Assembly (NCBI GenBank): GCA_963844575.1
Contig: CAWJOU010000005.1
Coordinates: forward strand, 186,001 to 250,000
Direction: 5' to 3'
DNA length: 64,000 nucleotides
DNA from: DASZUK01 sp963844575
GTDB lineage: Bacteria > Actinomycetota > Acidimicrobiia > Acidimicrobiales > RAAP-2
Shown: positions 33,642 to 43,223 of the stretch, one piece after another
Position numbering within the stretch: the first letter of the stretch is position 1
Layout of the letters: each line of letters begins with the position of its first letter
Program-made: the position numbers and the translations under genes
Notes under the pieces: model-generated
Told to the model about the DNA's origin: nothing
Seen by the model: only the letters and a program-made list of their open reading frames with translations
Database searches by the model: none

Positions 33642-35149
33642 CGGGGCGCGCCGGCGAGGAGCGCGGCGAAGAACTCGCGGTCCGCGACGAGCGGGACGTC
33701 GGAGAGGAACAGCTTCCCGTACCGCTCGAAGTACATGAGCTGCTTGCCGAGCAGGAACGTGCCGCGGTCGAAGTCCGACTTCAGGCCGCCGGCCTCGTCG
33801 GCGATCCGCCGCATCCGCCGCTGCGCCCGGACGCGGCGGACGACGGACCGGAGCGTCCGCTCGTGGGCGTGCGCGCCCTCCGCCCGCGCCGCCTGCACCT
33901 GCGGGGCTTCGAGCAGCGCGGCCAGGCTGACCTCGCCGAACGGTCGCGTCAGCGTCGGCTCGATCAGGCTGCGGATGAACGCGGTCAGCTGCTCGTCGTC
34001 CAATCCGAGCCCCTCCTGGATCGCCCGGCCGTACGTCTTCGTCAGGTGCGCGGTGATGTCCGGCCACGCGTCCTCGTCGCCGAGGACCGCGTCGAGCAGG
34101 CGGAGGAAGAACAGGTGCGTCTCGTGGTCGAGCCGCCCGACGATCCCCCAGTCGATGATGCCGATCCGACCGTCGTCGAGCAGGAGCAGGTTGCCGGCGT
34201 GGACGTCGCCGTGGAACGCGCCCCACCGGACCGTCGTCACGAAGAAGCCGCGCACGACCTGCTCGACGAGCGGCGCCGGGTCGTAGCCGAGCTCGGCCAC
34301 CGCCGCGAGGTCGTCGATCGGCACGCCGCGCAGGTACTCCATCGTCAGCACGTTCTGGCCCGAGAGCTCCGGGTACGGCTCCGGGACGACGACGAGCGGG
34401 AGGTCGATCTCCGTCGTCAGCACCCGGAAGTGCGCGAGCGCCCGCGCCTCGTTGCGCAGGTCGAGCTCCTCGCCGAGTTGCTGGCGGAGCCCGTCGAGCA
34501 GCTGGAGCATCGACCCGGCCATCTGGTCGCCGGTCTCGCGGGCGAGGATCTCGAAGAACGGCTGCATCAGGTCGAGGTCGGCCGCGACGAGCTTCTCGAT
34601 CCCCGGCCGCAGCACCTTGACCGCCACCGGCCGGCCGTCGAGCAGCCGCGCCCGGTGGACGACCGCGATCGACGCCCGACCGATCGGCTCGAGCTCGAAC
34701 TCCGCGAACGCGTCGTCGAGGGCCCGGCCGAGGTCTTCCTCCACCTGGTCGCGCACCGCGGCGAACGGCACCGGCGGCCCCGTGTCGAGGCATGCCCGGA
34801 ACTCGTCGGCCATCTCGTCACCGAACAGCCCGGGCGACGACGCGATCATCTGCCCGAACTTCATGAACGTCCCGCCGAGCTCCTCGAACGTCAGACGCAG
34901 CGGGCGGGCGAGCACCGTCGCCGCCAGCGCGCCGCTCCGCAGCTCCCGGGCCTGCCGGACGGCCACCGGCACCAGGTGGCGGGTCGTGACCTGGGCGATC
35001 CGGGCGCCGCGCTGCACCAGCTCGAGCCGGGTCGGCGTCGGCAGCCGGCGCGGGTGGACTCTCGGTACCGACTCCGGCCCGGGTCCACCGGCCGGCTGCG
35101 CACGCGGTGCATCGGCCGGCGGCGGTGTCGGCGACGCGGCGGCGGGCAC
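33638..35149 (-). CDS. AarF/UbiB family (ABC1) atypical kinase-like protein
   Basis: A 503-residue UbiB-type protein. The family KxGQ motif is FMKFGQMIASSPG, the modified nucleotide loop is GRASIAVVHRARL with VAVKVLRPG, and the catalytic/metal region is GDVHAGNLLLL plus IIDWGIVG. These ATPases support isoprenoid-quinone or lipid homeostasis. The start is GTG 35149 with TAGCCT 6 nt upstream, a likely leaderless promoter. The Pro/Ala-rich first ~45 residues are low complexity. Confidence 0.92.
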   Translation of the reverse strand: MPAAASPTPPPADAPRAQPAGGPGPESVPRVHPRRLPTPTRLELVQRGARIAQVTTRHLVPVAVRQARELRSGALAATVLARPLRLTFEELGGTFMKFGQMIASSPGLFGDEMADEFRACLDTGPPVPFAAVRDQVEEDLGRALDDAFAEFELEPIGRASIAVVHRARLLDGRPVAVKVLRPGIEKLVAADLDLMQPFFEILARETGDQMAGSMLQLLDGLRQQLGEELDLRNEARALAHFRVLTTEIDLPLVVVPEPYPELSGQNVLTMEYLRGVPIDDLAAVAELGYDPAPLVEQVVRGFFVTTVRWGAFHGDVHAGNLLLLDDGRIGIIDWGIVGRLDHETHLFFLRLLDAVLGDEDAWPDITAHLTKTYGRAIQEGLGLDDEQLTAFIRSLIEPTLTRPFGEVSLAALLEAPQVQAARAEGAHAHERTLRSVVRRVRAQRRMRRIADEAGGLKSDFDRGTFLLGKQLMYFERYGKLFLSDVPLVADREFFAALLAGAPR

Positions 35150-35236
35150 GTTCGCAGGCTACGCGTCCGCTCCCCGGCGGCGGGCCGGTCCCGGCCTGGC
35201 CGGTCGGACAGGCGGATCGGCGGATCGGCGGACCGA

Positions 35237-35617
35237 TCAGGCGAACTTGGTGGCCAGCACGCCGAGCGCCTGGCCGTACGTCTCGGTGAGGATCGGCGCC
35301 ATCTCGTCCGGCGTCACGTCGAACGCCCACGTCACCTTGGAGCCGTCGCCGGCCGGCGCCACCGAGACCGTCGCCCGGTGGCTCTCGATCGGCACGCCGT
35401 CGACGATCGAGTACGTCAGCGCCCGGCCGTCGTCGTCCCGGCTGATCAGCCGCTCGCGGATCTCCATGCCGAACATCCCGATCACCCGGTCGTCGCCTTC
35501 GAGCCGGAACGACTCGAGGCCGGGGATCATCTCGCCGATCGCCCCGAAGTCCCCGACGACCGCCCACACGGCCGACGGATCCGCGGCGATCTCGATCTCG
35601 ACCTGGTCTGCGCTCAT
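35237..35617 (-). CDS. SRPBCC/START-like domain protein
   Basis: A 126-residue polyketide-cyclase/START-like protein: VEIEIAADPSAVWAVVGDFGAIGEMIPG at the start, then VTWAFDVTPDEMAPILTETYGQAL at the end. It should form a helix-grip pocket for a hydrophobic ligand. ATG 35617 is chosen because GGGAGG lies just upstream; the longer frame lacks family similarity. The ligand is unknown. Confidence 0.85.
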   Translation of the reverse strand: MSADQVEIEIAADPSAVWAVVGDFGAIGEMIPGLESFRLEGDDRVIGMFGMEIRERLISRDDDGRALTYSIVDGVPIESHRATVSVAPAGDGSKVTWAFDVTPDEMAPILTETYGQALGVLATKFA

Positions 35618-35699
35618 CGTTCCTCCCGGCTCCTCCCGCTCAGCCGGATCGGCTGAAACCGTCGGTACGCTACCCCGGCCCCCGTTCGCCAGCCCACGG

Positions 35700-36635
35700 T
35701 CAGCCGCCGGCCGGGACGTCGGCCGGATCGCCCCCACCGGCGCCGCGGTCGGGCAGCATCGCATCGAGCTCGCGGTCGATCCGGACGGCGCGCCGCTCAT
35801 CCATGTGCACCCAGTGGACGACGACGGGGATCAGCGCGGCCATCATCAGCGTGTCACCGCCGACCCACATGATGACGCCACCCATGTGCAGGTCCGTGAC
35901 CAGCGACGGGCCCCACGTCCGGTGCATCGAGCGGTACGCGGTGAAGATCTCGCGGTTCTCCGAGTCGAGCGACAGGCCGACGAACGTGTCGATCGGGACG
36001 GCCAGGAAGAGGTAGAGCATCTGGATGCCCGGATGCATTCGATAGCGGTTCGGGTCGGACCCGAAGATCTGCCGCCAGAACAGGTAGCCGACGCCGAGGA
36101 AGATCAGGTGCTCCGCGTTGTGCACCGGCTCGTGCTCGAGCGTGTAGTTGTAGAAGACGGTCAGGTGCGTGACTGGGATGATGAGCGCGTAGATCACGAA
36201 CGCGACGATCGGATTGCCGAAGAAGCAGGCCACCGGCGAACGGAGGCCGCGGACGACCCAGCGGTGGGCGTCGCCGGTCGTCGACCGGAAGAGCAGGTCC
36301 AGCGGCGACCCCACCGCGAAGAGGGCCGACGCGATCATGATCAGCAGCAGGTGCTGGACCATGTGGTCCCAGAAGAGCACGTCGTCGTAGACGCCGATGA
36401 AGCTGAAGACCGCGACCGCGGTGACGAGCAGCCCGGCAACAAAGGCGACGGTCTTGCCGACCGACCATCGGTGTCGCGGGTGGAGCCGGTTGTTGCGGAT
36501 GACGCCCCACGAGTAAAGCGCGAGCGCGCCGAGGATCAGGACGAGCGGGACCGCCTCGAACTGCGTCGTCAGGTACTGACCGTGGGTCAGCGGCGGCGGG
36601 AGGGCGTCAGCCAAAAGGGCGGTCGGGGCGATCAT
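35700..36635 (-). CDS. ctaG: caa3-type cytochrome oxidase assembly factor CtaG
   Basis: A 311-residue membrane protein with about seven transmembrane helices. His-rich conserved motifs (FWDHMVQHLLLIMIA, then HEPVHNAEHLIFLGVGYLFW, HMGGVIMWVGGD) are typical of Caa3_CtaG, involved in copper delivery or assembly of cytochrome c oxidase. No oxidase subunit genes are adjacent. Confidence 0.92.
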   Translation of the reverse strand: MIAPTALLADALPPPLTHGQYLTTQFEAVPLVLILGALALYSWGVIRNNRLHPRHRWSVGKTVAFVAGLLVTAVAVFSFIGVYDDVLFWDHMVQHLLLIMIASALFAVGSPLDLLFRSTTGDAHRWVVRGLRSPVACFFGNPIVAFVIYALIIPVTHLTVFYNYTLEHEPVHNAEHLIFLGVGYLFWRQIFGSDPNRYRMHPGIQMLYLFLAVPIDTFVGLSLDSENREIFTAYRSMHRTWGPSLVTDLHMGGVIMWVGGDTLMMAALIPVVVHWVHMDERRAVRIDRELDAMLPDRGAGGGDPADVPAGG

Positions 36636-36711
36636 GGGGCGGCGGGGTCGAGCCTAGACGTCCCGCCCGATCACCCCCAAGACGCCAGCTCAGGCGCCGG
36701 GGGAGCGCCGC

Positions 36712-38172
36712 TCAGGCCTGGGCGACGGCGGTGACGAGCTTCTGCAGCGTGTCTTTGGCGTCGCCGAACAGGAGCACGGTCTTGTCGTCGAAGAGCAGCT
36801 CGTTGTCGATGCCGGCGAAGCCGGGGCGCATCGACCGCTTCAAGAAGACGACGTGCTGGGCCTGGTCGGCGTGGATGATCGGCATGCCGTAGATCGGGCT
36901 GCCCGGCGTGTCGTTGGCGGCCGGGTTGACGGTGTCGTTGGCGCCGACGACGAGGGCGACGTCGGCGGTCGACATCTCCGGGTTCGCCTCGTCCATCTCC
37001 TTGAGCTCGTCGTACGGGACGTTCGCCTCGGCGAGGAGCACGTTCATGTGGCCGGGCATCCGGCCGGCGACCGGGTGGATGGCGTAGAAGACGTCGACGC
37101 CGCGGGCCATCAGCGAGTCGACGAGCTCCTTGACGACGTGCTGGGCCTGCGCGACCGCGAGCCCGTAGCCGGGGACGATGACGACCTTGCGGGCGTACGC
37201 CAGCAGCGTGCCGACGTCGTCGGGCGTCGACGACCGCACCGACCGGTCGGTGTCGCCCTCCGCCCCGCCGGTCGCCGTCACGACGGAGCCGAACGCGCTG
37301 AACAGGACGTTCGGCAACGACCGGCCCATCGCCTTGCTCATCAACCGGGTCAGCAGGATGCCGGACGCACCGACGAGCGTGCCGGCGACGATGAGCAGGT
37401 TGTTGTCGAGCGTGAAGCCGGACGCGGCGACCGCCAGGCCGGTGAACGAATTCAGCAGCGAGATCAGCACCGGGACGTCCGCGCCGCCGATCGGCAGGAC
37501 GAAGATCACGCCGAGGACGAACGCGAGGGCGAGGATCGGCCAGACGTAGACGATCGACCCGGTCACCAGGGCGAGGATCACGAGCACGACGATCGCCAGC
37601 GCGACGATCGCGTTGATCACCTGCTGCGCCGGGTACGTGATCGGCCGCGTCGCCATCAGCTCCTGCAGCTTGGCGAACGCGATCGCCGAGCCCGAGAACG
37701 AGACCGTGCCGATGAGGACGCCGAGCAGCACCTCCGCGATCTGGTACACCGCGGGCTTGGTGCCGAGCGACTGCCAGTGCAACAGCTCGACGACCGAGAT
37801 GACCGACGCCGCGCCACCGCCGACGCCGTTGAAGATGGCGACCATCTGCGGCATCGCGGTCATCTTCACCAGCCGGGCCGCCGGGACCGCGATCGTCGCG
37901 CCGAGCACCATCGCGACGAGGGCGAGCGCCAGGTTCTTCCCCGCGTGGTGGACGACCGGGTTGGTGAACGTGATCGCGACCGCGAGAACGGCCGAGGCCG
38001 CACCGACGAGGTTCCCCTGCCGGGCCCGCTTCGGCGAGCTCAGGCCCTTCATCGCGACGATGAACCCGATGATGGCGATCAGGTAGACGAGGTCTCGCCA
38101 CGTCGACAGCGGCATCGACAGCGCGGTCACCGGGTGATCGAGCGGGCCGAGCGGGAGAGACGCGGTCGTCAC
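36712..38172 (-). CDS. pntB: NAD(P) transhydrogenase subunit beta
   Basis: A 486-residue membrane subunit. About nine transmembrane helices (residues 1-~300) carry proton translocation, then a cytosolic NADP(H)-binding domain has VPGYGLAVAQAQHVV and DVALVVGANDTVNPAA with GMPIIHAD. The enzyme uses the proton gradient to reduce NADP+ with NADH. It overlaps the pntAB gene by 4 nt; order on the minus strand is pntAA, pntAB, pntB. Confidence 0.95.
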   Translation of the reverse strand: MTTASLPLGPLDHPVTALSMPLSTWRDLVYLIAIIGFIVAMKGLSSPKRARQGNLVGAASAVLAVAITFTNPVVHHAGKNLALALVAMVLGATIAVPAARLVKMTAMPQMVAIFNGVGGGAASVISVVELLHWQSLGTKPAVYQIAEVLLGVLIGTVSFSGSAIAFAKLQELMATRPITYPAQQVINAIVALAIVVLVILALVTGSIVYVWPILALAFVLGVIFVLPIGGADVPVLISLLNSFTGLAVAASGFTLDNNLLIVAGTLVGASGILLTRLMSKAMGRSLPNVLFSAFGSVVTATGGAEGDTDRSVRSSTPDDVGTLLAYARKVVIVPGYGLAVAQAQHVVKELVDSLMARGVDVFYAIHPVAGRMPGHMNVLLAEANVPYDELKEMDEANPEMSTADVALVVGANDTVNPAANDTPGSPIYGMPIIHADQAQHVVFLKRSMRPGFAGIDNELLFDDKTVLLFGDAKDTLQKLVTAVAQA

Positions 38173-38516
38173 TTCGGCTGGCTTCCGTCACTGGCCGCGG
38201 CGTCGGCCTTCGCGGCCTTGCCGCCCGCCCGGTCAGCGGGCTTGCCCTTGAACATCTCGAGCATCCGGTCGGTGACGACGAACCCGCCGACGATGTTGAG
38301 CGTCGCCAGGAAGACCGCCAGGAAGCCCAGGGTCAGCTGGGCCGGGCCGTGGGCCTCGCCCATGACCAAGAGCGCACCGACGAGCACGATCCCGTGGATG
38401 GCGTTCGACCCCGACATGAGCGGCGTGTGCAAGATCGAAGGGACCTTCGAGACGACCTCGACGCCGACGAACGCGGCGAGCACGAAAACGGTCAGGTACT
38501 CGACGATCCCGGTCAC
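38169..38516 (-). CDS. pntAB: NAD(P) transhydrogenase subunit alpha part 2
   Basis: A 115-residue membrane subunit with three helices (VEYLTVFVLAAFVGVEVV, IHGIVLVGALLVMG, LTLGFLAVFLATLNIVGGF) and the conserved HTPLMSGSNAIHGI motif. GTG 38516 overlaps the pntAA stop as GTGA, marking the right start. The Lys/Ala-rich C-terminal tail is variable. Confidence 0.93.
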   Translation of the reverse strand: MTGIVEYLTVFVLAAFVGVEVVSKVPSILHTPLMSGSNAIHGIVLVGALLVMGEAHGPAQLTLGFLAVFLATLNIVGGFVVTDRMLEMFKGKPADRAGGKAAKADAAASDGSQPK

Positions 38517-39691
38517 GGCGCTGCTCCTTCGGATGGGGCCGGCGGGGGCTCGGCGGCGGGCACGGCGGGAACGCCGAGCAGCTCGGCCGTCGGCCCGTGG
38601 ACTGGCTGGCCGTGCTTCAACAGGCACGTCCCGGCGACGATCTCGTCGTTCCAGTCCGGGTCGACCGACCCGTCCTTGCCCAAGAGCGCGAGCAGGTTCA
38701 AGACGTTGCGGGCATAGAGGAAGCTGGCATGCGTCGGCATGCCCGACGGCGGGTTGGCCAGGCCGACGACCGCGGTGCCGCTGACGACGACGGTTTCACC
38801 GGGCTTCGACGGTTCGCAGTTACCGCCGGAGTCGGCGGCCATGTCGATGACGACCGCGCCGACGGCCATCGCCTCGACCATCGCGGTCGTCACGAGGACC
38901 GGGGCCTGGCGGCCGGGCACCGCGGCGGTCGTGATGACGACGTCGGACGCGGTCACCTCGGCGGCCAGCGCGGCCTGCTGGGCGGCCAGTTCGTCGGCCG
39001 ACAGCTCGCGGGCATAACCGCCGGCGCCTTCGGCAGTGACGCCGAGGTCGACGAACGTGGCGCCGAGGCTCTCCGCCTCCTCGCGGGCCGCGGCACGGAC
39101 GTCGTACGCCTTCACGACCGCGCCGAGCCGGCGGGTGGTGGCGATCGCCTGCAGGCCGGCGACGCCGGCCCCCATGACGAGCACCTTGGCCGGCGGCACC
39201 GTGCCGGCGGCGGTCATGAGCATCGGGAAGAACTTGGCGAGCTGCTCGGCCGCGGCCAGCCCGGCCCGATAGCCGGACACGGTGGCCTGGGACGACAGCG
39301 CGTCCATCGACTGCGCCCGGCTGATCCGGGGCAGCAGGTCGAAGCTGAAGACGCTCGCCTTCTTGGCCGCCAGCGCCTTCAGGGCGTCGACGGATGCCGC
39401 CGGCTGGCAGAAGCTCAAGACGACGATCCCGTCGGGCAGCGGCGCGACGTCGTCGGCCGTCGGCGCTTGGACACGGACGACCGCGGCCGCGCCGGCGTAG
39501 AGGGCGTCGGTGCCGGTGACGACGTCGGCCCCCGCGTCCGTGTACGCGGCGTCCGGGAACGCGGCCGGCTCGCCCGCGCCGGCCTGGACCGCGACGGTCC
39601 AACCGGCCGCGACGAGCCGCTTGACGACGTCCGGGACGACGGCGACGCGGCGCTCGCCGGGGCGCGTCTCGGTGGGCACAGCCAACTTCAC
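38513..39691 (-). CDS. pntAA: NAD(P) transhydrogenase subunit alpha part 1 (NAD-binding)
   Basis: A ~392-residue soluble subunit of the alanine dehydrogenase/PNT family. VPTETRPGERRVAVVPDVVK is the family N-terminus, and VLVMGAGVAGLQAIATTRRLGA is the NAD-binding loop. GTG 39691 places the start at the conserved N-terminus; GTG 39727 would add 12 residues. Neither has a clear ribosome site. The three-gene form is the Rhodospirillum-type arrangement. Confidence 0.93.
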   Translation of the reverse strand: MKLAVPTETRPGERRVAVVPDVVKRLVAAGWTVAVQAGAGEPAAFPDAAYTDAGADVVTGTDALYAGAAAVVRVQAPTADDVAPLPDGIVVLSFCQPAASVDALKALAAKKASVFSFDLLPRISRAQSMDALSSQATVSGYRAGLAAAEQLAKFFPMLMTAAGTVPPAKVLVMGAGVAGLQAIATTRRLGAVVKAYDVRAAAREEAESLGATFVDLGVTAEGAGGYARELSADELAAQQAALAAEVTASDVVITTAAVPGRQAPVLVTTAMVEAMAVGAVVIDMAADSGGNCEPSKPGETVVVSGTAVVGLANPPSGMPTHASFLYARNVLNLLALLGKDGSVDPDWNDEIVAGTCLLKHGQPVHGPTAELLGVPAVPAAEPPPAPSEGAAP

Positions 39692-39746
39692 GGAGGTTTT
39701 TTCTACCAGGTGGGCGTCCGCCGACACAGAATGACCAGCTGTGCCG

Positions 39747-40535
39747 TCAGCCGCGAGCGGCTTGGAGGAACCCCGGCCACTCGCCGCCGCCGTGGATCAC
39801 GAGGTTGCCACCGGTGGCGAAACTGGCCAGCGGCGACGCCAGGTAGAGGCACCCGCCGGCGATGTCCTCGGGGGTGCCCATCCGCTGGATCGGGATCGTC
39901 GCGGCCACCCGGGCGAGCCCTTCCGGGCCGCCGTAGTGGTCGGCACCGGCGCCGGTGTCGAGCAGGCCGGCGGTGATGTGGTTGACGCGGACCTTCGGCG
40001 CCCACTCGACCGCCAACGACTCCGTCAGGTTGACGAGCCCGGCCTTCGCCGCACCGTACGCCGCGGTCAGCGGCGACGGCCGGGCGCCGGAGACACTGCC
40101 GATGTTGATGATCGACCCGCCGGCCGGCTGGTCCTGCATGACCGCGTTCGCGGCCTGCGCGCAGAAGAACGGCGCGAGCAGGTTGAGCGAGACGATCGAC
40201 GTGACGAACCGCGGCGAGACGTCAGCGGACGGTGCGGCCGGCGAGCCGCCGGCGTTGTTGACGAGGACGTCGACCCGACCGAACCGGGCCGCGGTCGTGT
40301 CGATCAGCGCCTTCGCCTGGTCGGCGTCGCGGACGTCGGCCGCGACGAACACCGCGATCTTCTCGCCACCGTCCGGCCCGACCGCCCGCGGCAGGTCGTC
40401 GGCGGCCGGTTCACGGCGGCCGCAGACGACGACGTCGGCGCCCGCGGCGATGAACTCCTCGGCGATCACCCGCCCGAGACCACGCGCCCCGCCGGTCACG
40501 ACGACGACCTGGCCGCTGAAGTCGAGCGTTTTCAC
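39747..40535 (-). CDS. SDR family oxidoreductase, steroid-ring cluster
   Basis: A 262-residue classical SDR. VVVVTGGARGLGRVIAEEF is the cofactor site, NNAGG follows, Ser lies in INIGSVSG, and AAYGAAKAGLVN holds Tyr and Lys. GTG 40535 is supported by TAGGGT 7 nt upstream. It is divergent from echA20-ipdAB. In mycobacteria the Rv3548c/Rv3549c SDRs have the same place beside this set, so a role in C/D-ring steroid breakdown is plausible. Confidence 0.88.
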   Translation of the reverse strand: MKTLDFSGQVVVVTGGARGLGRVIAEEFIAAGADVVVCGRREPAADDLPRAVGPDGGEKIAVFVAADVRDADQAKALIDTTAARFGRVDVLVNNAGGSPAAPSADVSPRFVTSIVSLNLLAPFFCAQAANAVMQDQPAGGSIINIGSVSGARPSPLTAAYGAAKAGLVNLTESLAVEWAPKVRVNHITAGLLDTGAGADHYGGPEGLARVAATIPIQRMGTPEDIAGGCLYLASPLASFATGGNLVIHGGGEWPGFLQAARG

Positions 40536-40542
40536 CGGGATG

Positions 40543-40548
40543 ACCCTA
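40543..40548 (-). promoter_or_regulatory. putative leaderless -10 element of the SDR gene
   Basis: TAGGGT (minus strand) ends 7 nt before the GTG start at 40535. Confidence 0.35.
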
Positions 40549-40700
40549 GTAGGCACCGACGAGCGGCAACCGGAAAGAAATTGTCCGATTGCCGGTGAAA
40601 TCCGATCGGCGCACCTGACCTTGGCCCGGCCGGCGGAAGTCACGTACCCTTCTCCCGCCCGGACGGGCATGGTTCGCGGGCGACAGGAGGTAGCGCCGAG

Positions 40701-41459
40701 ATGCCGATTCACACCGTGCAGGAGCACGCCGGCATCGGCGAGGTCGTCATCGACCTCCCGCCGGTCAACGCGCCTGACGTCGCTGGTTGGTACGAGCTGG
40801 CCGACGCGGTGACCGCAGCCGGACGGGTGCGGGACAACCGGGTCGTCATCCTCCGAGCCGAGGGCCGCGGCTTCTGCGCCGGTGTCGACATCAAGGAGAT
40901 CCAGGCAAAGGGCGACGACGCGCTCGTCGGCGCCAACCGCGGCTGTGCCGCGGTGTTCGCGGCGATCTACGACTGCGAGGTGCCGGTCGTCGCCGCCGTC
41001 AACGGGTTCTGCCTCGGCGGTGGGATCGGCCTGGTCGGGAACGCGGACATCATCGTCGCGGCCGACGACGCGACGTTCGGGCTGCCCGAGGTCGACCGCG
41101 GCGCGCTCGGCGCGGCGACGCACCTCGCCCGGCTCGTCCCGCAGCACCGGATGCGCGAGATGGTCTACACCGCCAAGACCGTGCCCGCGGCCGAGCTCGA
41201 GCGGTTCGGCTCGGTCAGCCGCGTCGTCCCGCTGGCCGACCTGCGGGAGGCCGCGCTCGAGATCGCCCGGGACATCGCGGACAAGAGCCCGACAATCATC
41301 CGCCGGGCGAAGGAGTCGATCAACGGCATCGACCCGGTCGACGTCAAGCGGAGCTACCGGTTCGAGCAAGGCTTCACGTACGAGCTCCACGTTCGCGGCG
41401 TCGCGAACGAGCAGCGGGCCGCGTTCGTCGAGAAGCGCGACGCCGACACCTCGCGGTGA
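40701..41459 (+). CDS. echA20: EchA20-like enoyl-CoA hydratase family ring-cleaving enzyme
   Basis: A 252-residue crotonase: EGRGFCAGVDIKEIQAKGDD and AAVNGFCLGGGIGLVGNADI form the oxyanion hole, and FGLPEVDRGALGAATHLARLVP is the family block. EchA20 hydrolytically opens the last steroid ring (HIEC-CoA). It is followed by ipdA and ipdB, as in the mycobacterial KstR2 regulon. The ribosome site AGGAGG lies just upstream. Symbol based on gene order and motifs. Confidence 0.85.
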   Translation: MPIHTVQEHAGIGEVVIDLPPVNAPDVAGWYELADAVTAAGRVRDNRVVILRAEGRGFCAGVDIKEIQAKGDDALVGANRGCAAVFAAIYDCEVPVVAAVNGFCLGGGIGLVGNADIIVAADDATFGLPEVDRGALGAATHLARLVPQHRMREMVYTAKTVPAAELERFGSVSRVVPLADLREAALEIARDIADKSPTIIRRAKESINGIDPVDVKRSYRFEQGFTYELHVRGVANEQRAAFVEKRDADTSR

Positions 41460-41526
41460 CGCGGGTGGCCGGGACGACGCGGGTGGCCGGGACGACGCCG
41501 GTGACCGGGACAATGCGGGGGGCAGG
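41458..41526. repeat. 18-bp imperfect tandem repeat between echA20 and ipdA
   Basis: About 3.8 copies of GACGACGCGGGTGGCCGG, the last two diverged. It fills most of the 97-bp gap before the ipdA ribosome site (GGAAGGGG). It could be a spacer or slippage site; no known function. Confidence 0.75.
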
Positions 41527-41556
41527 AACAACCGGAGCAGGAGCGGAAGGGGCAGC

Positions 41557-42450
41557 GTGGCGGACAAACGGGTGACGACCGACGAGGTCGTAGCCGATCT
41601 CCGTTCGGGCATGACGATCGGCATCGGCGGCTGGGGTTCGCGGCGCAAGCCGATGGCCATCGTCCGGGCGATCTGCCGGTCGGACCTGACCGACCTGACG
41701 GTCGTCGCGTACGGCGGTCCGGACGTCGGGCTGCTCTGTGCGACCGGCAAGGTCCGCAAGGTCGTCTGCGGGTTCGTGACGCTCGACTCGATCGTCCTCG
41801 ACCCGCACTGGCGGGCGGCGCGACAGAACGGTCTCGTCGAGCTGATGGAGCTCGACGAGGGCATGTTCTACGCGGGACTGCAGGCCGCGTCGTGGCGGAT
41901 CCCGTTCATCCCGACCCGCGCTGGCCTCGGCTCCGACGTCCTCCGGGTCAACCCGGACCTGCGCACCGTCCGGTCGCCGTACCAGGACGGCCCGTTCGCG
42001 GAGCCGGCGGACGTCGACGCGGACTTCGTCGCCGCGCCGGCGCTGAAGCTCGACGTGGCGATCGTCCACGCCAACCGGGCCGACGCGGCCGGGAACGCCC
42101 AGTTCCTCGGGCCGGACCGCTTCTTCGACGAGCTCTTCCTCGGCGCCGCGGCGCGGCGGATCGTCACGGCCGAGCGCGTCGTCGAGAACGGCCGGCTGGC
42201 CGACGAGGGGCCGATGACCGCGGTCACGGTCCACCGGCTGATGACCGACGCGGTCGTCGAGACGCCGCACGGCGCGCACTTCACCGCGTGCGTCCCCGAC
42301 TACGGCCGCGACGAAGCGTTCCAGAAGGAGTACGCCGCGTCCGCCGCTGATCCGGACGCGTGGGCCGCGTTCCGGGCTCGCTACGTCGACGTCGACGAGG
42401 CCGGCTACCAGACCGCGGTCAGCGAGCGAGCAGCGGCGGTGGCCCGATGA
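41557..42450 (+). CDS. ipdA: CoA-transferase subunit alpha family, IpdA (COCHEA-CoA hydrolase)
   Basis: A 297-residue family I CoA-transferase-like alpha subunit: GMTIGIGGWGSRRKPMA at the N-terminus, then TRAGLGSD and HANRADAAGNAQF. In actinobacteria IpdAB hydrolyses the C ring of COCHEA-CoA rather than transferring CoA. GTG 41557 is preceded by GGAAGGGG. The stop overlaps ipdB as ATGA. Order echA20-ipdA-ipdB supports steroid catabolism. Confidence 0.9.
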   Translation: MADKRVTTDEVVADLRSGMTIGIGGWGSRRKPMAIVRAICRSDLTDLTVVAYGGPDVGLLCATGKVRKVVCGFVTLDSIVLDPHWRAARQNGLVELMELDEGMFYAGLQAASWRIPFIPTRAGLGSDVLRVNPDLRTVRSPYQDGPFAEPADVDADFVAAPALKLDVAIVHANRADAAGNAQFLGPDRFFDELFLGAAARRIVTAERVVENGRLADEGPMTAVTVHRLMTDAVVETPHGAHFTACVPDYGRDEAFQKEYAASAADPDAWAAFRARYVDVDEAGYQTAVSERAAAVAR

Positions 42451-43220
42451 CCGACGCCGGCACGCCTCCGACCCGGGCCGAGATCTGCGCGGTCGCCTGC
42501 GCGGACGCGTTTCGCGACGACGGCGAGGTGATGGTCAGCCCGTTCGGCACGATCCCGACGCTCGGCGCCCGGCTGGCGAAGCTCACCGCGAACCCGGACC
42601 TCGTCCTGACCGACGGCGACGCGTCGCTGATGGTCGGCGCGCCGCCGCTCGGTACGCCGGCGGACGAGCTCGTCCGCGAAGCCGCGATGCCGTACCGCGC
42701 CGTCTTCGACGTCGTCTGGTCCGGCCGGCGGCACGTCATGATGATGGCGAGCCAGATCGACCGCACCGGCAACCAGAACCTCTCGGCGATCGGTGACTGG
42801 GCGCGGCCGAAGGTCCAGCTCGTCGGCGTCCGTGGCGCGCCGGGCAACTCGGTCAACCACCCGACGAGCTACTGGGTGCCGGACCACACGACGCGGTCGT
42901 TCGTCACGCACGTCGACGTCGTCAGCGGTGTCGGCTACGAGCGGGCGGCGGCGGCCGGGCCGGGCGCGACGCGGTACCACGACGTCCGCGTCGTCATCTC
43001 GAACCTCGGCGTCTTCGACTTCGACACGCCGGACCGGGTGATGCGCGTCCGGTCGCTCCATCCCGGCGTCACGGTCGACGATGTTCGCGGCGCGACCGGC
43101 TTCGACCTCGTCGTCGCGGCAGACGTCGCGCCGTCGCGGCTGCCGACCGACGACGAGCTCGACCTCCTCCGGCGCGTCCTCGACCCGCGTGGCGCCCGCG
43201 ACCGGGAGATCAAGAGCTAG
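42447..43220 (+). CDS. ipdB: CoA-transferase subunit beta family, IpdB
   Basis: A 257-residue partner of IpdA: SPFGTIPTLGARLAKLT, then DGDASLMVGAPP, and YWVPDHTTRSFVTHVDVVSG. The catalytic CoA-transferase Glu region is altered in the IpdB subfamily, fitting a hydrolase. Start ATG 42447 overlaps ipdA; a ligase gene follows 3 nt after the stop. Confidence 0.9.
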   Translation: MTDAGTPPTRAEICAVACADAFRDDGEVMVSPFGTIPTLGARLAKLTANPDLVLTDGDASLMVGAPPLGTPADELVREAAMPYRAVFDVVWSGRRHVMMMASQIDRTGNQNLSAIGDWARPKVQLVGVRGAPGNSVNHPTSYWVPDHTTRSFVTHVDVVSGVGYERAAAAGPGATRYHDVRVVISNLGVFDFDTPDRVMRVRSLHPGVTVDDVRGATGFDLVVAADVAPSRLPTDDELDLLRRVLDPRGARDREIKS

Positions 43221-43223
43221 AGC

